In this document: positions 34,207-46,562 of the stretch, piece after piece
Numbering within the stretch: the stretch's first letter is position 1
Layout: every line of letters begins with the position of its first letter
Origin: Chromobotia macracanthus
Lineage: Eukaryota > Chordata > Actinopteri > Cypriniformes > Botiidae
Assembly (NCBI GenBank): GCA_036877525.1
Contig: JAZGTH010000198.1
Coordinates: 1-64,000 of the forward strand
Reading direction: 5' to 3'
Length of the DNA stretch: 64,000 bases
The notes under the pieces: generated by a model
Seen by the model: only the letters and a program-made list of their open reading frames with translations
Database searches by the model: none
Told to the model about the DNA's origin: nothing
Made by a program: the position numbers and the translations under genes

Positions 34207-36755
34207 TTGCCAAAGTAAGGCATTCTCGTTGCCATCACCTAGCCATTCTCAACTTCTCAAACAAGAGAATTAAAAAAACCATGAAAAACGAAGATGAAGA
34301 GACATGCTGAAGAGCAAAATAATGCCAGAAAGACAAACAGTGTCTAAAAAGACACAGAAATACAACTTCATGACAAACAATGGTAGAGTCCAGGGTAAAA
34401 AGTAGTCAGGATTCCAATCACATGGCAATCAATGGTAGAGTCCAAGCTAAAAATGTAGTCAGGATTCCAATTACACAGCAAACAATGGTAGAGTCCAGGG
34501 CAAAATGACGTCAGGATTCCAATTACATGGCAAACAATGGTACAGTCCAGGCTATAAAGAAGTCAGTATTCCAGTCTCATTTTAAACAATGGTAGAGTCC
34601 AGGCAAAAAAGGAACACGGATTCCAATCTCATTTCAAACAATGGTAGAGTCCAGGCAAAAGGGGTCAGGGGTCCAGTCTCGTGGCAAGCAATGGAACAGT
34701 CCAGGGAAAGAAGGAGTCAGGATTACAACCATCTATAGGGAGAACAGCCATAAGAGAAATACACCAACAAACAAGAGAATTAAAAGCACATGACAAACGA
34801 AGATGAAGAGACATGCTGAAGAGCAAAATAATGCCAGAAAGACAAACACTGTCTAAAAAATACACAGAAATACAACTTCATGACAAACAATGGTAGAGTC
34901 CAGGGTAAAAAGTAGTCAGGATTCCAATCACATGGCAATCAATGGTAGAGTCCAAGCTAAAAATGTAGTCAGGATTCCAATTACACAGCAACCAATGGTA
35001 GAGTCCAGGGCAAAATGACGTCAGGATTCCAATTACATGACAAACAATGGTACAGTCCAGGCTATAAAGAAGTCAGTATTCCAGTCTCATTTTAAACAAT
35101 GGTAGAGTCCAGGCAAAAAAGGAACACGGATTCCAATCTCATTTCAAACAATGGTAGAGTCCAGGCAAAAAGGGGTCAGGAGTCCAGTCTCATGGCAAGC
35201 AATGGTACAGTCCAAGGATAGAAGGAGTCAGGATTACAACTATCTATAGGAGAACAGCCATAAGAGAAATACACCTACAAACAAGAGAATTAAAAAGCAC
35301 ATGACAAACGAAGATGAAGAGACATGCTGAAGAGCAAAATAATGCCAGAAAGACAAACACTGTCTGAAAAGACACAGAAATACAACTTCATGACAAACAA
35401 TGGTAGAGTCCAGGGTAAAAAAGAGTCAGGATTCCAATTACATGGCAATCAATGGTACAGTCCAGGCTCATTTCAAACAATGGTAGAGTCCAGGGCAAAA
35501 TGACGTCAGGATTCCAATTACATGGCAAACAATGGTACAGTCCAGGCTATAAAGAAGTCAGTATTCCAGTCTCATTTTAAACAATGGTAGAGTCCAGGCA
35601 AAAAAGGAACACGGATTCCAATCTCATTTCAAACAATGGTAGAGTCCAGGCAAAAGGGGTCAGGGGTCCAGTCTCGTGGCAAGCAATGGAACAGTCCAGG
35701 GAAAGAAGGAGTCAGGATTACAACCATCTATAGGGAGAACAGCCATAAGAGAAATACACCAACAAACAAGAGAATTAAAAAGCACATGACAAACGAAGAT
35801 GAAGAGACATGCTGAAGAGCAAAATAATGCCAGAAAGACAAACACTGTCTAAAAAATACACAGAAATACAACTTCATGACAAACAATGGTAGAGTCCAGG
35901 GTAAAAAAGTAGTCAGGATTCCAATCACATGGCAATCAATGGTAGAGTCCAAGCTAAAAATGTAGTCAGGATTCCAATTACACAGCAACCAATGGTAGAG
36001 TCCAGGGCAAAATGACGTCAGGATTCCAATTACATGACAAACAATGGTACAGTCCAGGCTATAAAGAAGTCAGTATTCCAGTCTCATTTTAAACAATGGT
36101 AGAGTCCAGGCAAAAAAGGAACACGGATTCCAATCTCATTTCAAACAATGGTAGAGTCCAGGCAAAAAGGGGTCAGGAGTCCAGTCTCATGGCAAGCAAT
36201 GGTACAGTCCAAGGATAGAAGGAGTCAGGATTACAACTATCTATAGGGAGAACAGCCATAAGAGAAATACACCTACAAACAAGAGAATTAAAAAGCACAT
36301 GACAAACGAAGATGAAGAGACATGCTGAAGAGCAAAATAATGCCAGAAAGACAAACACTGTCTGAAAAGACACAGAAATACAACTTCATGACAAACAATG
36401 GTAGAGTCCAGGGTAAAAAAGAGTCAGGATTCCAATTACATGGCAATCAATGGTACAGTCCAGGCTCATTTCAAACAATGGTAGAGTCCAGGCAAAAAGG
36501 GGTCAGGATTCCAATCTCATGGCAAACTATGGTAGAGTCCAGGCAAAAAGTCAGGGGTCCAGTCTCGTGGCAAGCAATGGAACAGTCCAGGGAAAGAAGG
36601 AGTCAGGATTACAACCATCTATAGGGAGTACAGCCAAAAGAGAAATACACCTTAAGCTGTCTGTCAAGGAAAACAAACTTCTCAAAAAAATAGGAACTTG
36701 ATTAACTTCCAGGCATATTCTGCTGAATCAACAATCATCAAAAAAAATTGTTGTT

Positions 36756-36826
36756 GCCCTAGCTAGGAATCGAACCCTGGTCCTCCTGCATGGTAGGCGA
36801 AAGTTCTACCACTGTACCACCAATTC
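36756..36826 (-). pseudogene. tRNA-Gly(ACC)-like segment, 'agctagg' type
   Basis: Full length, T-stem wobble variant, ending the 2620-bp block that holds four tRNA-less modules. Confidence 0.8.
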
Positions 36827-37490
36827 TTGCCAAAGTAAGGCATTCTCGTTGCCATCACCTAGCCATTCTCAACTTCTCAAACAAGAGAATTAAAAAAACC
36901 ATGAAAAACGAAGATGAAGAGACATGCTGAAGAGCAAAATAATGCCAGAAAGACAAACAGTGTCTAAAAAGACACAGAAATACAACTTCATGACAAACAA
37001 TGGTAGAGTCCAGGGTAAAAAGTAGTCAGGATTCCAATCACATGGCAATCAATGGTAGAGTCCAAGCTAAAAATGTAGTCAGGATTCCAATTACACAGCA
37101 AACAATGGTAGAGTCCAGGGCAAAATGACGTCAGGATTCCAATTACATGGCAAACAATGGTACAGTCCAGGCTATAAAGAAGTCAGTATTCCAGTCTCAT
37201 TTTAAACAATGGTAGAGTCCAGGCAAAAAAGGAACACGGATTCCAATCTCATTTCAAACAATGGTAGAGTCCAGGCAAAAGGGGTCAGGGGTCCAGTCTC
37301 GTGGCAAGCAATGGAACAGTCCAGGGAAAGAAGGAGTCAGGATTACAACCATCTATAGGGAGTACAGCCAAAAGAGAAATACACCTTAAGCTGTCTGTCA
37401 AGGAAAACAAACTTCTCAAAAAAATAGGAACTTGATTAACTTCCAGGCATATTCTGCTGAATCAACAATCATCAAAAAAAAATTGTTGTT

Positions 37491-37561
37491 GCCCTAGCTG
37501 GGAATCGAACCCTGGTCCTCCTGCATGGTAGGCGAAAGTTCTACCACTGTACCACCAATTC
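37491..37561 (-). pseudogene. tRNA-Gly(ACC)-like segment
   Basis: Full-length consensus copy, 'agctggg' type, with a run of nine T downstream on the minus strand. Confidence 0.8.
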
Positions 37562-39600
37562 TTGCCAAAGTAAGGCATTCTCGTTGCCATCACCTAGCCA
37601 TTCTCAACTTCTCAAACAAGAGAATTAAAAAAACCATGAAAAACGAAGATGAAGAGACATGCTGAAGAGCAAAATAATGCCAGAAAGACAAACAGTGTCT
37701 AAAAAAGACACAGAAATACAACTTCATGACAAACAATGGTAGAGTCCAGGGTAAAAAGTAGTCAGGATTCCAATCACATGGCAATCAATGGTAGAGTCCA
37801 AGCTAAAAAATGTAGTCAGGATTCCAATTACACAGCAAACAATGGTAGAGTCCAGGGCAAAATGACGTCAGGATTCCAATTACATGGCAAACAATGGTAC
37901 AGTCCAGGCTATAAAGAAGTCAGTATTCCAGTCTCATTTTAAACAATGGTAGAGTCCAGGCAAAAAAGGAACACGGATTCCAATCTCATTTCAAACAATG
38001 GTAGAGTCCAGGCAAAAAGGGGTCAGGAGTCCAGTCTCATGGCAAGCAATGGTACAGTCCAAGGATAGAAGGAGTCAGGATTACAACTATCTATAGGGAG
38101 AACAGCCATAAGAGAAATACACCTACAAACAAGAGAATTAAAAAGCACATGACAAACGAAGATGAAGAGACATGCTGAAGAGCAAAATAATGCCAGAAAG
38201 ACAAACACTGTCTGAAAAGACACAGAAATACAACTTCATGACAAACAATGGTAGAGTCCAGGGTAAAAAAGAGTCAGGATTCCAATTACATGGCAATCAA
38301 TGGTACAGTCCAGGCTCATTTCAAACAATGGTAGAGTCCAGGGCAAAATGACGTCAGGATTCCAATTACATGGCAAACAATGGTACAGTCCAGGCTATAA
38401 AGAAGTCAGTATTCCAGTCTCATTTTAAACAATGGTAGAGTCCAGGCAAAAAAGGAACACGGATTCCAATCTCATTTCAAACAATGGTAGAGTCCAGGCA
38501 AAAGGGGTCAGGGGTCCAGTCTCGTGGCAAGCAATGGAACAGTCCAGGGAAAGAAGGAGTCAGGATTACAACCATCTATAGGAGAACAGCCATAAGAGAA
38601 ATACACCAACAAACAAGAGAATTAAAAAGCACATGACAAACGAAGATGAAGAGACATGCTGAAGAGCAAAATAATGCCAGAAAGACAAACACTGTCTAAA
38701 AATACACAGAAATACAACTTCATGACAAACAATGGTAGAGTCCAGGGTAAAAAGTAGTCAGGATTCCAATCACATGGCAATCAATGGTAGAGTCCAAGCT
38801 AAAAATGTAGTCAGGATTCCAATTACACAGCAACCAATGGTAGAGTCCAGGGCAAAATGACGTCAGGATTCCAATTACATGACAAACAATGGTACAGTCC
38901 AGGCTATAAAGAAGTCAGTATTCCAGTCTCATTTTAAACAATGGTAGAGTCCAGGCAAAAAAGGAACACGGATTCCAATCTCATTTCAAACAATGGTAGA
39001 GTCCAGGCAAAAAGGGGTCAGGAGTCCAGTCTCATGGCAAGCAATGGTACAGTCCAAGGATAGAAGGAGTCAGGATTACAACTATCTATAGGAGAACAGC
39101 CATAAGAGAAATACACCTACAAACAAGAGAATTAAAAAGCACATGACAAACGAAGATGAAGAGACATGCTGAAGAGCAAAATAATGCCAGAAAGACAAAC
39201 ACTGTCTGAAAAGACACAGAAATACAACTTCATGACAAACAATGGTAGAGTCCAGGGTAAAAAAGAGTCAGGATTCCAATTACATGGCAATCAATGGTAC
39301 AGTCCAGGCTCATTTCAAACAATGGTAGAGTCCAGGCAAAAAAGGGGTCAGGATTCCAATCTCATGGCAAACTATGGTAGAGTCCAGGCTAAAAAGTCAG
39401 GGGTCCAGTCTCGTGGCAAGCAATGGAACAGTCCAGGGAAAGAAGGAGTCAGGATTACAACCATCTATAGGGAGTACAGCCAAAAGAGAAATACACCTTA
39501 AGCTGTCTGTCAAGGAAAACAAACTTCTCAAAAAAATAGGAACTTGATTAACTTCCAGGCATATTCTGCTGAATCAACAATCATCAAAAAAATTGTTGTT

Positions 39601-39671
39601 GCCCTAGCTAGGAATCGAACCCTGGTCCTCCTGCATGGTAGGCGAAAGTTCTACCACTGTACCACCAATTC
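39601..39671 (-). pseudogene. tRNA-Gly(ACC)-like segment, 'agctagg' type
   Basis: Full length, T-stem wobble variant, ending the 2110-bp block with three tRNA-less modules. Confidence 0.8.
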
Positions 39672-40334
39672 TTGCCAAAGTAAGGCATTCTCGTTGCCAT
39701 CACCTAGCCATTCTCAACTTCTCAAACAAGAGAATTAAAAAAACCATGAAAAACGAAGATGAAGAGACATGCTGAAGAGCAAAATAATGCCAGAAAGACA
39801 AACAGTGTCTAAAAAGACACAGAAATACAACTTCATGACAAACAATGGTAGAGTCCAGGGTAAAAAGTAGTCAGGATTCCAATCACATGGCAATCAATGG
39901 TAGAGTCCAAGCTAAAAATGTAGTCAGGATTCCAATTACACAGCAAACAATGGTAGAGTCCAGGGCAAAATGACGTCAGGATTCCAATTACATGGCAAAC
40001 AATGGTACAGTCCAGGCTATAAAGAAGTCAGTATTCCAGTCTCATTTTAAACAATGGTAGAGTCCAGGCAAAAAAGGAACACGGATTCCAATCTCATTTC
40101 AAACAATGGTAGAGTCCAGGCAAAAGGGGTCAGGGGTCCAGTCTCGTGGCAAGCAATGGAACAGTCCAGGGAAAGAAGGAGTCAGGATTACAACCATCTA
40201 TAGGGAGTACAGCCAAAAGAGAAATACACCTTAAGCTGTCTGTCAAGGAAAACAAACTTCTCAAAAAAATAGGAACTTGATTAACTTCCAGGCATATTCT
40301 GCTGAATCAACAATCATCAAAAAAAATTGTTGTT

Positions 40335-40405
40335 GCCCTAGCTGGGAATCGAACCCTGGTCCTCCTGCATGGTAGGCGAAAGTTCTACCACTGTACCACC
40401 AATTC
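40335..40405 (-). pseudogene. tRNA-Gly(ACC)-like segment
   Basis: Full-length consensus copy, 'agctggg' type. The plus-strand flank has 'ggcattctttgcc' for 'ggcattctcgttgcc', a 2-nt deletion just outside the tRNA-like part. Confidence 0.8.
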
Positions 40406-40703
40406 TTGCCAAAGTAAGGCATTCTTTGCCATCACCTAGCCATTCTCAACTTCTCAAACAAGAGAATTAAAAAAACCATGAAAAACGAAGATGAAGAGAC
40501 ATGCTGAAGAGCAAAATAATGCCAGAAAGACAAACAGTGTCTAAAAAAGACACAGAAATACAACTTCATGACAAACAATGGTAGAGTCCAGGGTAAAAAG
40601 TAGTCAGGATTCCAATCACATGGCAATCAATGGTAGAGTCCAAGCTAAAAATGTAGTCAGGATTCCAATTACACAGCAAACAATGGTAGAGTCCAGGGCA
40701 AAA

Positions 40704-40711
40704 TGACGTCA
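40704..40711. promoter_or_regulatory. TGACGTCA palindrome (CRE-type), representative of about sixty copies
   Basis: A perfect 8-bp CRE/ATF-type palindrome in 'aaaatgacgtcaggattcc', always at the same alpha monomer position. Other examples: 27618-27625, 51421-51428 and 63175-63182. It is seen in the sequence as a motif only; binding or activity is not implied. Diverged monomers in the first kilobase have AGACGTCA instead, so one substitution created it before amplification. Confidence 0.5.
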
Positions 40712-41066
40712 GGATTCCAATTACATGGCAAACAATGGTACAGTCCAGGCTATAAAGAAGTCAGTATTCCAGTCTCATTTTAAACAATGGTAGAGTCCAG
40801 GCAAAAAAGGAACACGGATTCCAATCTCATTTCAAACAATGGTAGAGTCCAGGCAAAAGGGGTCAGGGGTCCAGTCTCGTGGCAAGCAATGGAACAGTCC
40901 AGGGAAAGAAGGAGTCAGGATTACAACCATCTATAGGGAGTACAGCCAAAAGAGAAATACACCTTAAGCTGTCTGTCAAGGAAAACAAACTTCTCAAAAA
41001 AATAGGAACTTGATTAACTTCCAGGCATATTCTGCTGAATCAACAATCATCAAAAAAATTGTTGTT

Positions 41067-41137
41067 GCCCTAGCTGGGAATCGAACCCTGGTCCTCCTGC
41101 ATGGTAGGCGAAAGTTCTACCACTGTACCACCAATTC
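41067..41137 (-). pseudogene. tRNA-Gly(ACC)-like segment
   Basis: Full-length consensus copy, 'agctggg' type, second of two successive blocks of about 733 bp. Confidence 0.8.
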
Positions 41138-42687
41138 TTGCCAAAGTAAGGCATTCTCGTTGCCATCACCTAGCCATTCTCAACTTCTCAAACAAGAGAA
41201 TTAAAAAAACCATGAAAAACGAAGATGAAGAGACATGCTGAAGAGCAAAATAATGCCAGAAAGACAAACACTGTCTAAAAAGACACAGAAATACAACTTC
41301 ATGACAAACAATGGTAGAGTCCAGGGTAAAAAGTAGTCAGGATTCCAATCACATGGCAATCAATGGTAGAGTCCAAGCTAAAAATGTAGTCAGGATTCCA
41401 ATTACACAGCAAACAATGGTAGAGTCCAGGGCAAAATGACGTCAGGATTCCAATTACATGGCAAACAATGGTACAGTCCAGGCTATAAAGAAGTCAGTAT
41501 TCCAGTCTCATTTTAAACAATGGTAGAGTCCAGGCAAAAAGGAACACGGATTCCAATCTCATTTCAAACAATGGTAGAGTCCAGGCAAAAAGGGGTCAGG
41601 AGTCCAGTCTCATGGCAAGCAATGGTACAGTCCAAGGATAGAAGGAGTCAGGATTACAACTATCTATAGGGAGAACAGCCATAAGAGAAATACACCTACA
41701 AACAAGAGAATTAAAAAGCACATGACAAACGAAGATGAAGAGACATGCTGAAGAGCAAAATAATGCCAGAAAGACAAACACTGTCTGAAAAGACACAGAA
41801 ATACAACTTCATGACAAACAATGGTAGAGTCCAGGATAAAAAAGAGTCAGGATTCCAATCACATGGCAATCAATGGTAGAGTCCAAGCTAAAAATGTAGT
41901 CAGGATTCCAATTACACAGTAAACAATGGTAGAGTCCAGGGCAAAATGACGTCAGGATTCCAATTACATGGCAAACAATGGTACAGTCCAGGCTATAAAG
42001 AAGTCAGTATTCCAGTCTCATTTTAAACAATGGTAGAGTCCAGGCAAAAAGGAACACGGATTCCAATCTCATTTCAAACAATGGTAGAGTCCAGGCAAAA
42101 GGGGTCAGGAGTCCAGTCTCATGGCAAGCAATGGTACAGTCCAAGGATAGAAGGAGTCAGGATTACAACTATCTATAGGGAGAACAGCCATAAGAGAAAT
42201 ACACCTACAAACAAGAGAATTAAAAAGCACATGACAAACGAAGATGAAGAGACATGCTGAAGAGCAAAATAATGCCAGAAAGACAAACACTGTCTGAAAA
42301 GACACAGAAATACAACTTCATGACAAACAATGGTAGAGTCCAGGGTAAAAAGAGTCAGGATTCCAATTACATGGCAATCAATGGTACAGTCCAGGCTCAT
42401 TTCAAACAATGGTAGAGTCCAGGCAAAAAGGGGTCAGGATTCCAATCTCATGGCAAACTATGGTAGAGTCCAGGCTAAAAAGTCAGGGGTCCAGTCTCGT
42501 GGCAAGCAATGGAACAGTCCAGGGAAAGAAGGAGTCAGGATTACAACCATCTATAGGGAGTACAGCCAAAAGAGAAATACACCTTAAGCTGTCTGTCAAG
42601 GAAAACAAACTTCTCAAAAAAATAGGAACTTGATTAACTTCCAGGCATATTCTGCTGAATCAACAATCATCAAAAAAAATTGTTGTT

Positions 42688-42758
42688 GCCCTAGCTAGGA
42701 ATCGAACCCTGGTCCTCCTGCATGGTAGGCGAAAGTTCTACCACTGTACCACCAATTC
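42688..42758 (-). pseudogene. tRNA-Gly(ACC)-like segment, 'agctagg' type
   Basis: Full length, T-stem wobble variant, ending a 1621-bp block. Confidence 0.8.
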
Positions 42759-44311
42759 TTGCCAAAGTAAGGCATTCTCGTTGCCATCACCTAGCCATTC
42801 TCAACTTCTCAAACAAGAGAATTAAAAAAACCATGAAAAACGAAGATGAAGAGACATGCTGAAGAGCAAAATAATGCCAGAAAGACAAACAGTGTCTAAA
42901 AAGACACAGAAATACAACTTCATGACAAACAATGGTAGAGTCCAGGGTAAAAAGTAGTCAGGATTCCAATCACATGGCAATCAATGGTAGAGTCCAAGCT
43001 AAAAATGTAGTCAGGATTCCAATTACACAGCAAACAATGGTAGAGTCCAGGGCAAAATGACGTCAGGATTCCAATTACATGGCAAACAATGGTACAGTCC
43101 AGGCTATAAAGAAGTCAGTATTCCAGTCTCATTTTAAACAATGGTAGAGTCCAGGCAAAAAAGGAACACGGATTCCAATCTCATTTCAAACAATGGTAGA
43201 GTCCAGGCAAAAAGGGGTCAGAAGTCCAGTCTCATGGCAAGCAATGGTACAGTCCAAGGATAGAAGGAGTCAGGATTACAACTATCTATAGGGAGAACAG
43301 CCATAAGAGAAATACACCAACAAACAAGAGAATTAAAAAGCACATGACAAACGAAGATGAAGAGACATGCTGAAGAGCAAAATAATGCCAGAAAGACAAA
43401 CACTGTCTAAAAATACACAGAAATACAACTTCATGACAAACAATGGTAGAGTCCAGGGTAAAAAGTAGTCAGGATTCCAATCACATGGCAATCAATGGTA
43501 GAGTCCAAGCTAAAAATGTAGTCAGGATTCCAATTACACAGCAACCAATGGTAGAGTCCAGGGCAAAATGACGTCAGGATTCCAATTACATGACAAACAA
43601 TGGTACAGTCCAGGCTATAAAGAAGTCAGTATTCCAGTCTCATTTTAAACAATGGTAGAGTCCAGGCAAAAAGGAACACGGATTCCAATCTCATTTCAAA
43701 CAATGGTAGAGTCCAGGCAAAAAGGGGTCAGGAGTCCAGTCTCATGGCAAGCAATGGTACAGTCCAAGGATAGAAGGAGTCAGGATTACAACTATCTATA
43801 GGGAGAACAGCCATAAGAGAAATACACCTACAAACAAGAGAATTAAAAAGCACATGACAAACGAAGATGAAGAGACATGCTGAAGAGCAAAATAATGCCA
43901 GAAAGACAAACACTGTCTGAAAAGACACAGAAATACAACTTCATGACAAACAATGGTAGAGTCCAGGGTAAAAAAGAGTCAGGATTCCAATTACATGGCA
44001 ATCAATGGTACAGTCCAGGCTCATTTCAAACAATGGTAGAGTCCAGGCAAAAAGGGGTCAGGATTCCAATCTCATGGCAAACTATGGTAGAGTCCAGGCT
44101 AAAAAGTCAGGGGTCCAGTCTCGTGGCAAGCAATGGAACAGTCCAGGGAAAGAAGGAGTCAGGATTACAACCATCTATAGGGAGTACAGCCAAAAGAGAA
44201 ATACACCTTAAGCTGTCTGTCAAGGAAAACAAACTTCTTAAAAAAATAGGAACTTGATTAACTTCCAGGCATATTCTGCTGAATCAACAATCATCAAAAA
44301 AAATTGTTGTT

Positions 44312-44382
44312 GCCCTAGCTAGGAATCGAACCCTGGTCCTCCTGCATGGTAGGCGAAAGTTCTACCACTGTACCACCAATTC
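44312..44382 (-). pseudogene. tRNA-Gly(ACC)-like segment, 'agctagg' type
   Basis: Full length, T-stem wobble variant, ending a 1624-bp block directly after another 1621-bp block. Confidence 0.8.
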
Positions 44383-45755
44383 TTGCCAAAGTAAGGCATT
44401 CTCGTTGCCATCACCTAGCCATTCTCAACTTCTCAAACAAGAGAATTAAAAAAACCATGAAAAACGAAGATGAAGAGACATGCTGAAGAGCAAAATAATG
44501 CCAGAAAGACAAACAGTGTCTAAAAAGACACAGAAATACAACTTCATGACAAACAATGGTAGAGTCCAGGGTAAAAAGTAGTCAGGATTCCAATCACATG
44601 GCAATCAATGGTAGAGTCCAAGCTAAAAATGTAGTCAGGATTCCAATTACACAGCAAACAATGGTAGAGTCCAGGGCAAAATGACGTCAGGATTCCAATT
44701 ACATGGCAAACAATGGTACAGTCCAGGCTATAAAGAAGTCAGTATTCCAGTCTCATTTTAAACAATGGTAGAGTCCAGGCAAAAAAGGAACACGGATTCC
44801 AATCTCATTTCAAACAATGGTAGAGTCCAGGCAAAAGGGGTCAGAAGTCCAGTCTCATGGCAAGCAATGGTACAGTCCAAGGATAGAAGGAGTCAGGATT
44901 ACAACTATCTATAGGGAGAACAGCCATAAGAGAAATACACCAACAAACAAGAGAATTAAAAAGCACATGACAAACGAAGATGAAGAGACATGCTGAAGAG
45001 CAAAATAATGCCAGAAAGACAAACACTGTCTGAAAAGACACAGAAATACAACTTCATGACAAACAATGGTAGAGTCCAGGGTAAAAAAGAGTCAGGATTC
45101 CAATTACATGGCAATCAATGGTATAGTCCAGGCTCATTTCAAACAATGGTAAAGTCCAGGCAAAAAGGGGTCAGGAGTCCAGTCTCATGGCAAGCAATGG
45201 TACAGTCCAAGGATAGAAGGAGTCAGGATTACAACTATCTATAGGGAGAACAGCCATAAGAGAAATACACCTACAAACAAGATAATTAAAAAGCACATGA
45301 CAAACGAAGATGAAGAGACATGCTGAAGAGCAAAATAATGCCAGAAAGACAAACACTGTCTGAAAAGACACAGAAATACAACTTCATGACAAACAATGGT
45401 AGAGTCCAGGGTAAAAAAGAGTCAGGATTCCAATTACATGGCAATCAATGGTACAGTCCAGGCTCATTTCAAACAATGGTAGAGTCCAGGCAAAAAGGGG
45501 TCAGGATTCCAATCTCATGGCAAACTATGGTAGAGTCCAGGCTAAAAAGTCAGGGGTCCAGTCTCGTGGCAAGCAATGTAACAGTCCAGGGAAAGAAGGA
45601 GTCAGGATTACAACCATCTATAGGGAGTACAGCCAAAAGAGAAATACACCTTAAGCTGTCTGTCAAGGAAAACAAACTTCTCAAAAAAAATAGGAACTTG
45701 ATTAACTTCCAGGCATATTCTGCTGAATCAACAATCATCAAAACAAATTGTTGTT

Positions 45756-45825
45756 GCCCTAGCTGGGAATCGACCCTGGTCCTCCTGCATGGTAGGCGAA
45801 AGTTCTACCACTGTACCACCAATTC
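45756..45825 (-). pseudogene. tRNA-Gly(ACC)-like segment with B-box deletion
   Basis: A 70-nt copy. 'aatcgaccctgg' for 'aatcgaaccctgg' removes one T from the TTCGA of the B box on the minus strand. The downstream T-run is also broken ('tttgtttt'), so this copy has lost two Pol III signals. Confidence 0.75.
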
Positions 45826-46491
45826 TTGCCAAAGTAAGGCATTCTCGTTGCCATCACCTAGCCATTCTCAACTTCTCAAACAAGAGAATTAAAAAAAACC
45901 ATGAAAAACGAAGATGAAGAGACATGCTGAAGAGCAAAATAATGCCAGAAAGACAAACAGTGTCTAAAAAGACACAGAAATACAACTTCATGACAAACAA
46001 TGGTAGAGTCCAGGGTAAAAAGTAGTCAGGATTCCAATCACATGGAAATCAATGGTAGAGTCCAAGCTAAAAATGTAGTCAGGATTCCAATTACACAGCA
46101 AACAATGGTAGAGTCCAGGGCAAAATGACGTCAGGATTCCAATTACATGGCAAACAATGGTACAGTCCAGGCTATAAAGAAGTCAGTATTCCAGCCTCAT
46201 TTTAAACAATGGTAGACTCCATGGAAAAAAGGTACACGGATTCCAATCTCATGGCAAACAATGGTAGAGTCCAGGCTAAAAAGAAGTCAGGAGTCCAGTC
46301 ACATGGCAAGCAATTGTACAGTCCAAGGAAAGAAGGAGTCAGGATTACAACCATCTATATGGAGTACAGCCAAAGGAGAAATACACCTTAAGCTGTCTGT
46401 CAAGGAAAACAAACTTCTCAAAAAAATAAGAACTTGATTATCTTCCAGGCATATTCTGCTGAATCAACAATCATCAAAAAAAATTGTTGTT

Positions 46492-46562
46492 GCCCTAGCT
46501 GGGAATCGAACCCTGGTCCTCCTGCATGGTAGGCGAAAGTTCTACCACTGTACCACCAATTC
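46492..46562 (-). pseudogene. tRNA-Gly(ACC)-like segment
   Basis: Full-length consensus copy, 'agctggg' type, in a 736-bp block of the 'tagactccatgg' sub-variant otherwise seen around 19450-23400. Confidence 0.8.

Larger units (their letters stand above)
40335..41066 (+). repeat. Representative minimal higher-order block (732 bp)
   Basis: Module map on the plus strand: tRNA-like segment 40335-40405 (antisense); flank to about 40463 ('aaagtaaggcattc', 'ctcaacttctcaaacaagag'); gamma segment about 40464-40574 ('agacatgctgaagagcaaaa', 'agacaaacagtgtct', 'acttcatgacaaac'); alpha monomers starting near 40604, 40655, 40707, 40760, 40813, 40862 and 40913; pre-tRNA segment to 41066 ('aagctgtctgtcaagg', 'aggaacttgattaacttcc', 'ggcatattctgctgaatcaa'). 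The alpha monomers inside a block differ from each other but each is nearly identical to the same-position monomer in other blocks, the hallmark of a higher-order repeat. Confidence 0.9.
26585..44311 (+). repeat. Main higher-order array, central part
   Basis: The most regular stretch. tRNA-like spacings alternate between about 733 bp (27248, 29606, 30342, 34136, 37491, 40335, 41067) and longer blocks: 1440 (31782), 1621-1625 (28873, 33403, 42688, 44312), 2110 (39601) and 2620 (36756). tRNA-less modules start near 27777, 28288, 30871, 31200, 32310, 32821, 34665, 35175, 35660, 36173, 38023, 38510, 39022, 41596, 42105, 43218 and 43728. The longer blocks except 1440 end in tRNA-like copies marked 'agctagg'; the 733-bp blocks end in 'agctggg'. 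No gene is visible. Confidence 0.93.

Noticed and set aside
45320..45892. 190-codon open frame, the longest in the window, and other recurrent frames of 60-134 codons on both strands
   Set aside because: They cross module boundaries, overlap each other on opposite strands, appear and vanish with single-base indels between copies, and consist of translated repeat. They have no domain, no consistent start context and no codon bias.
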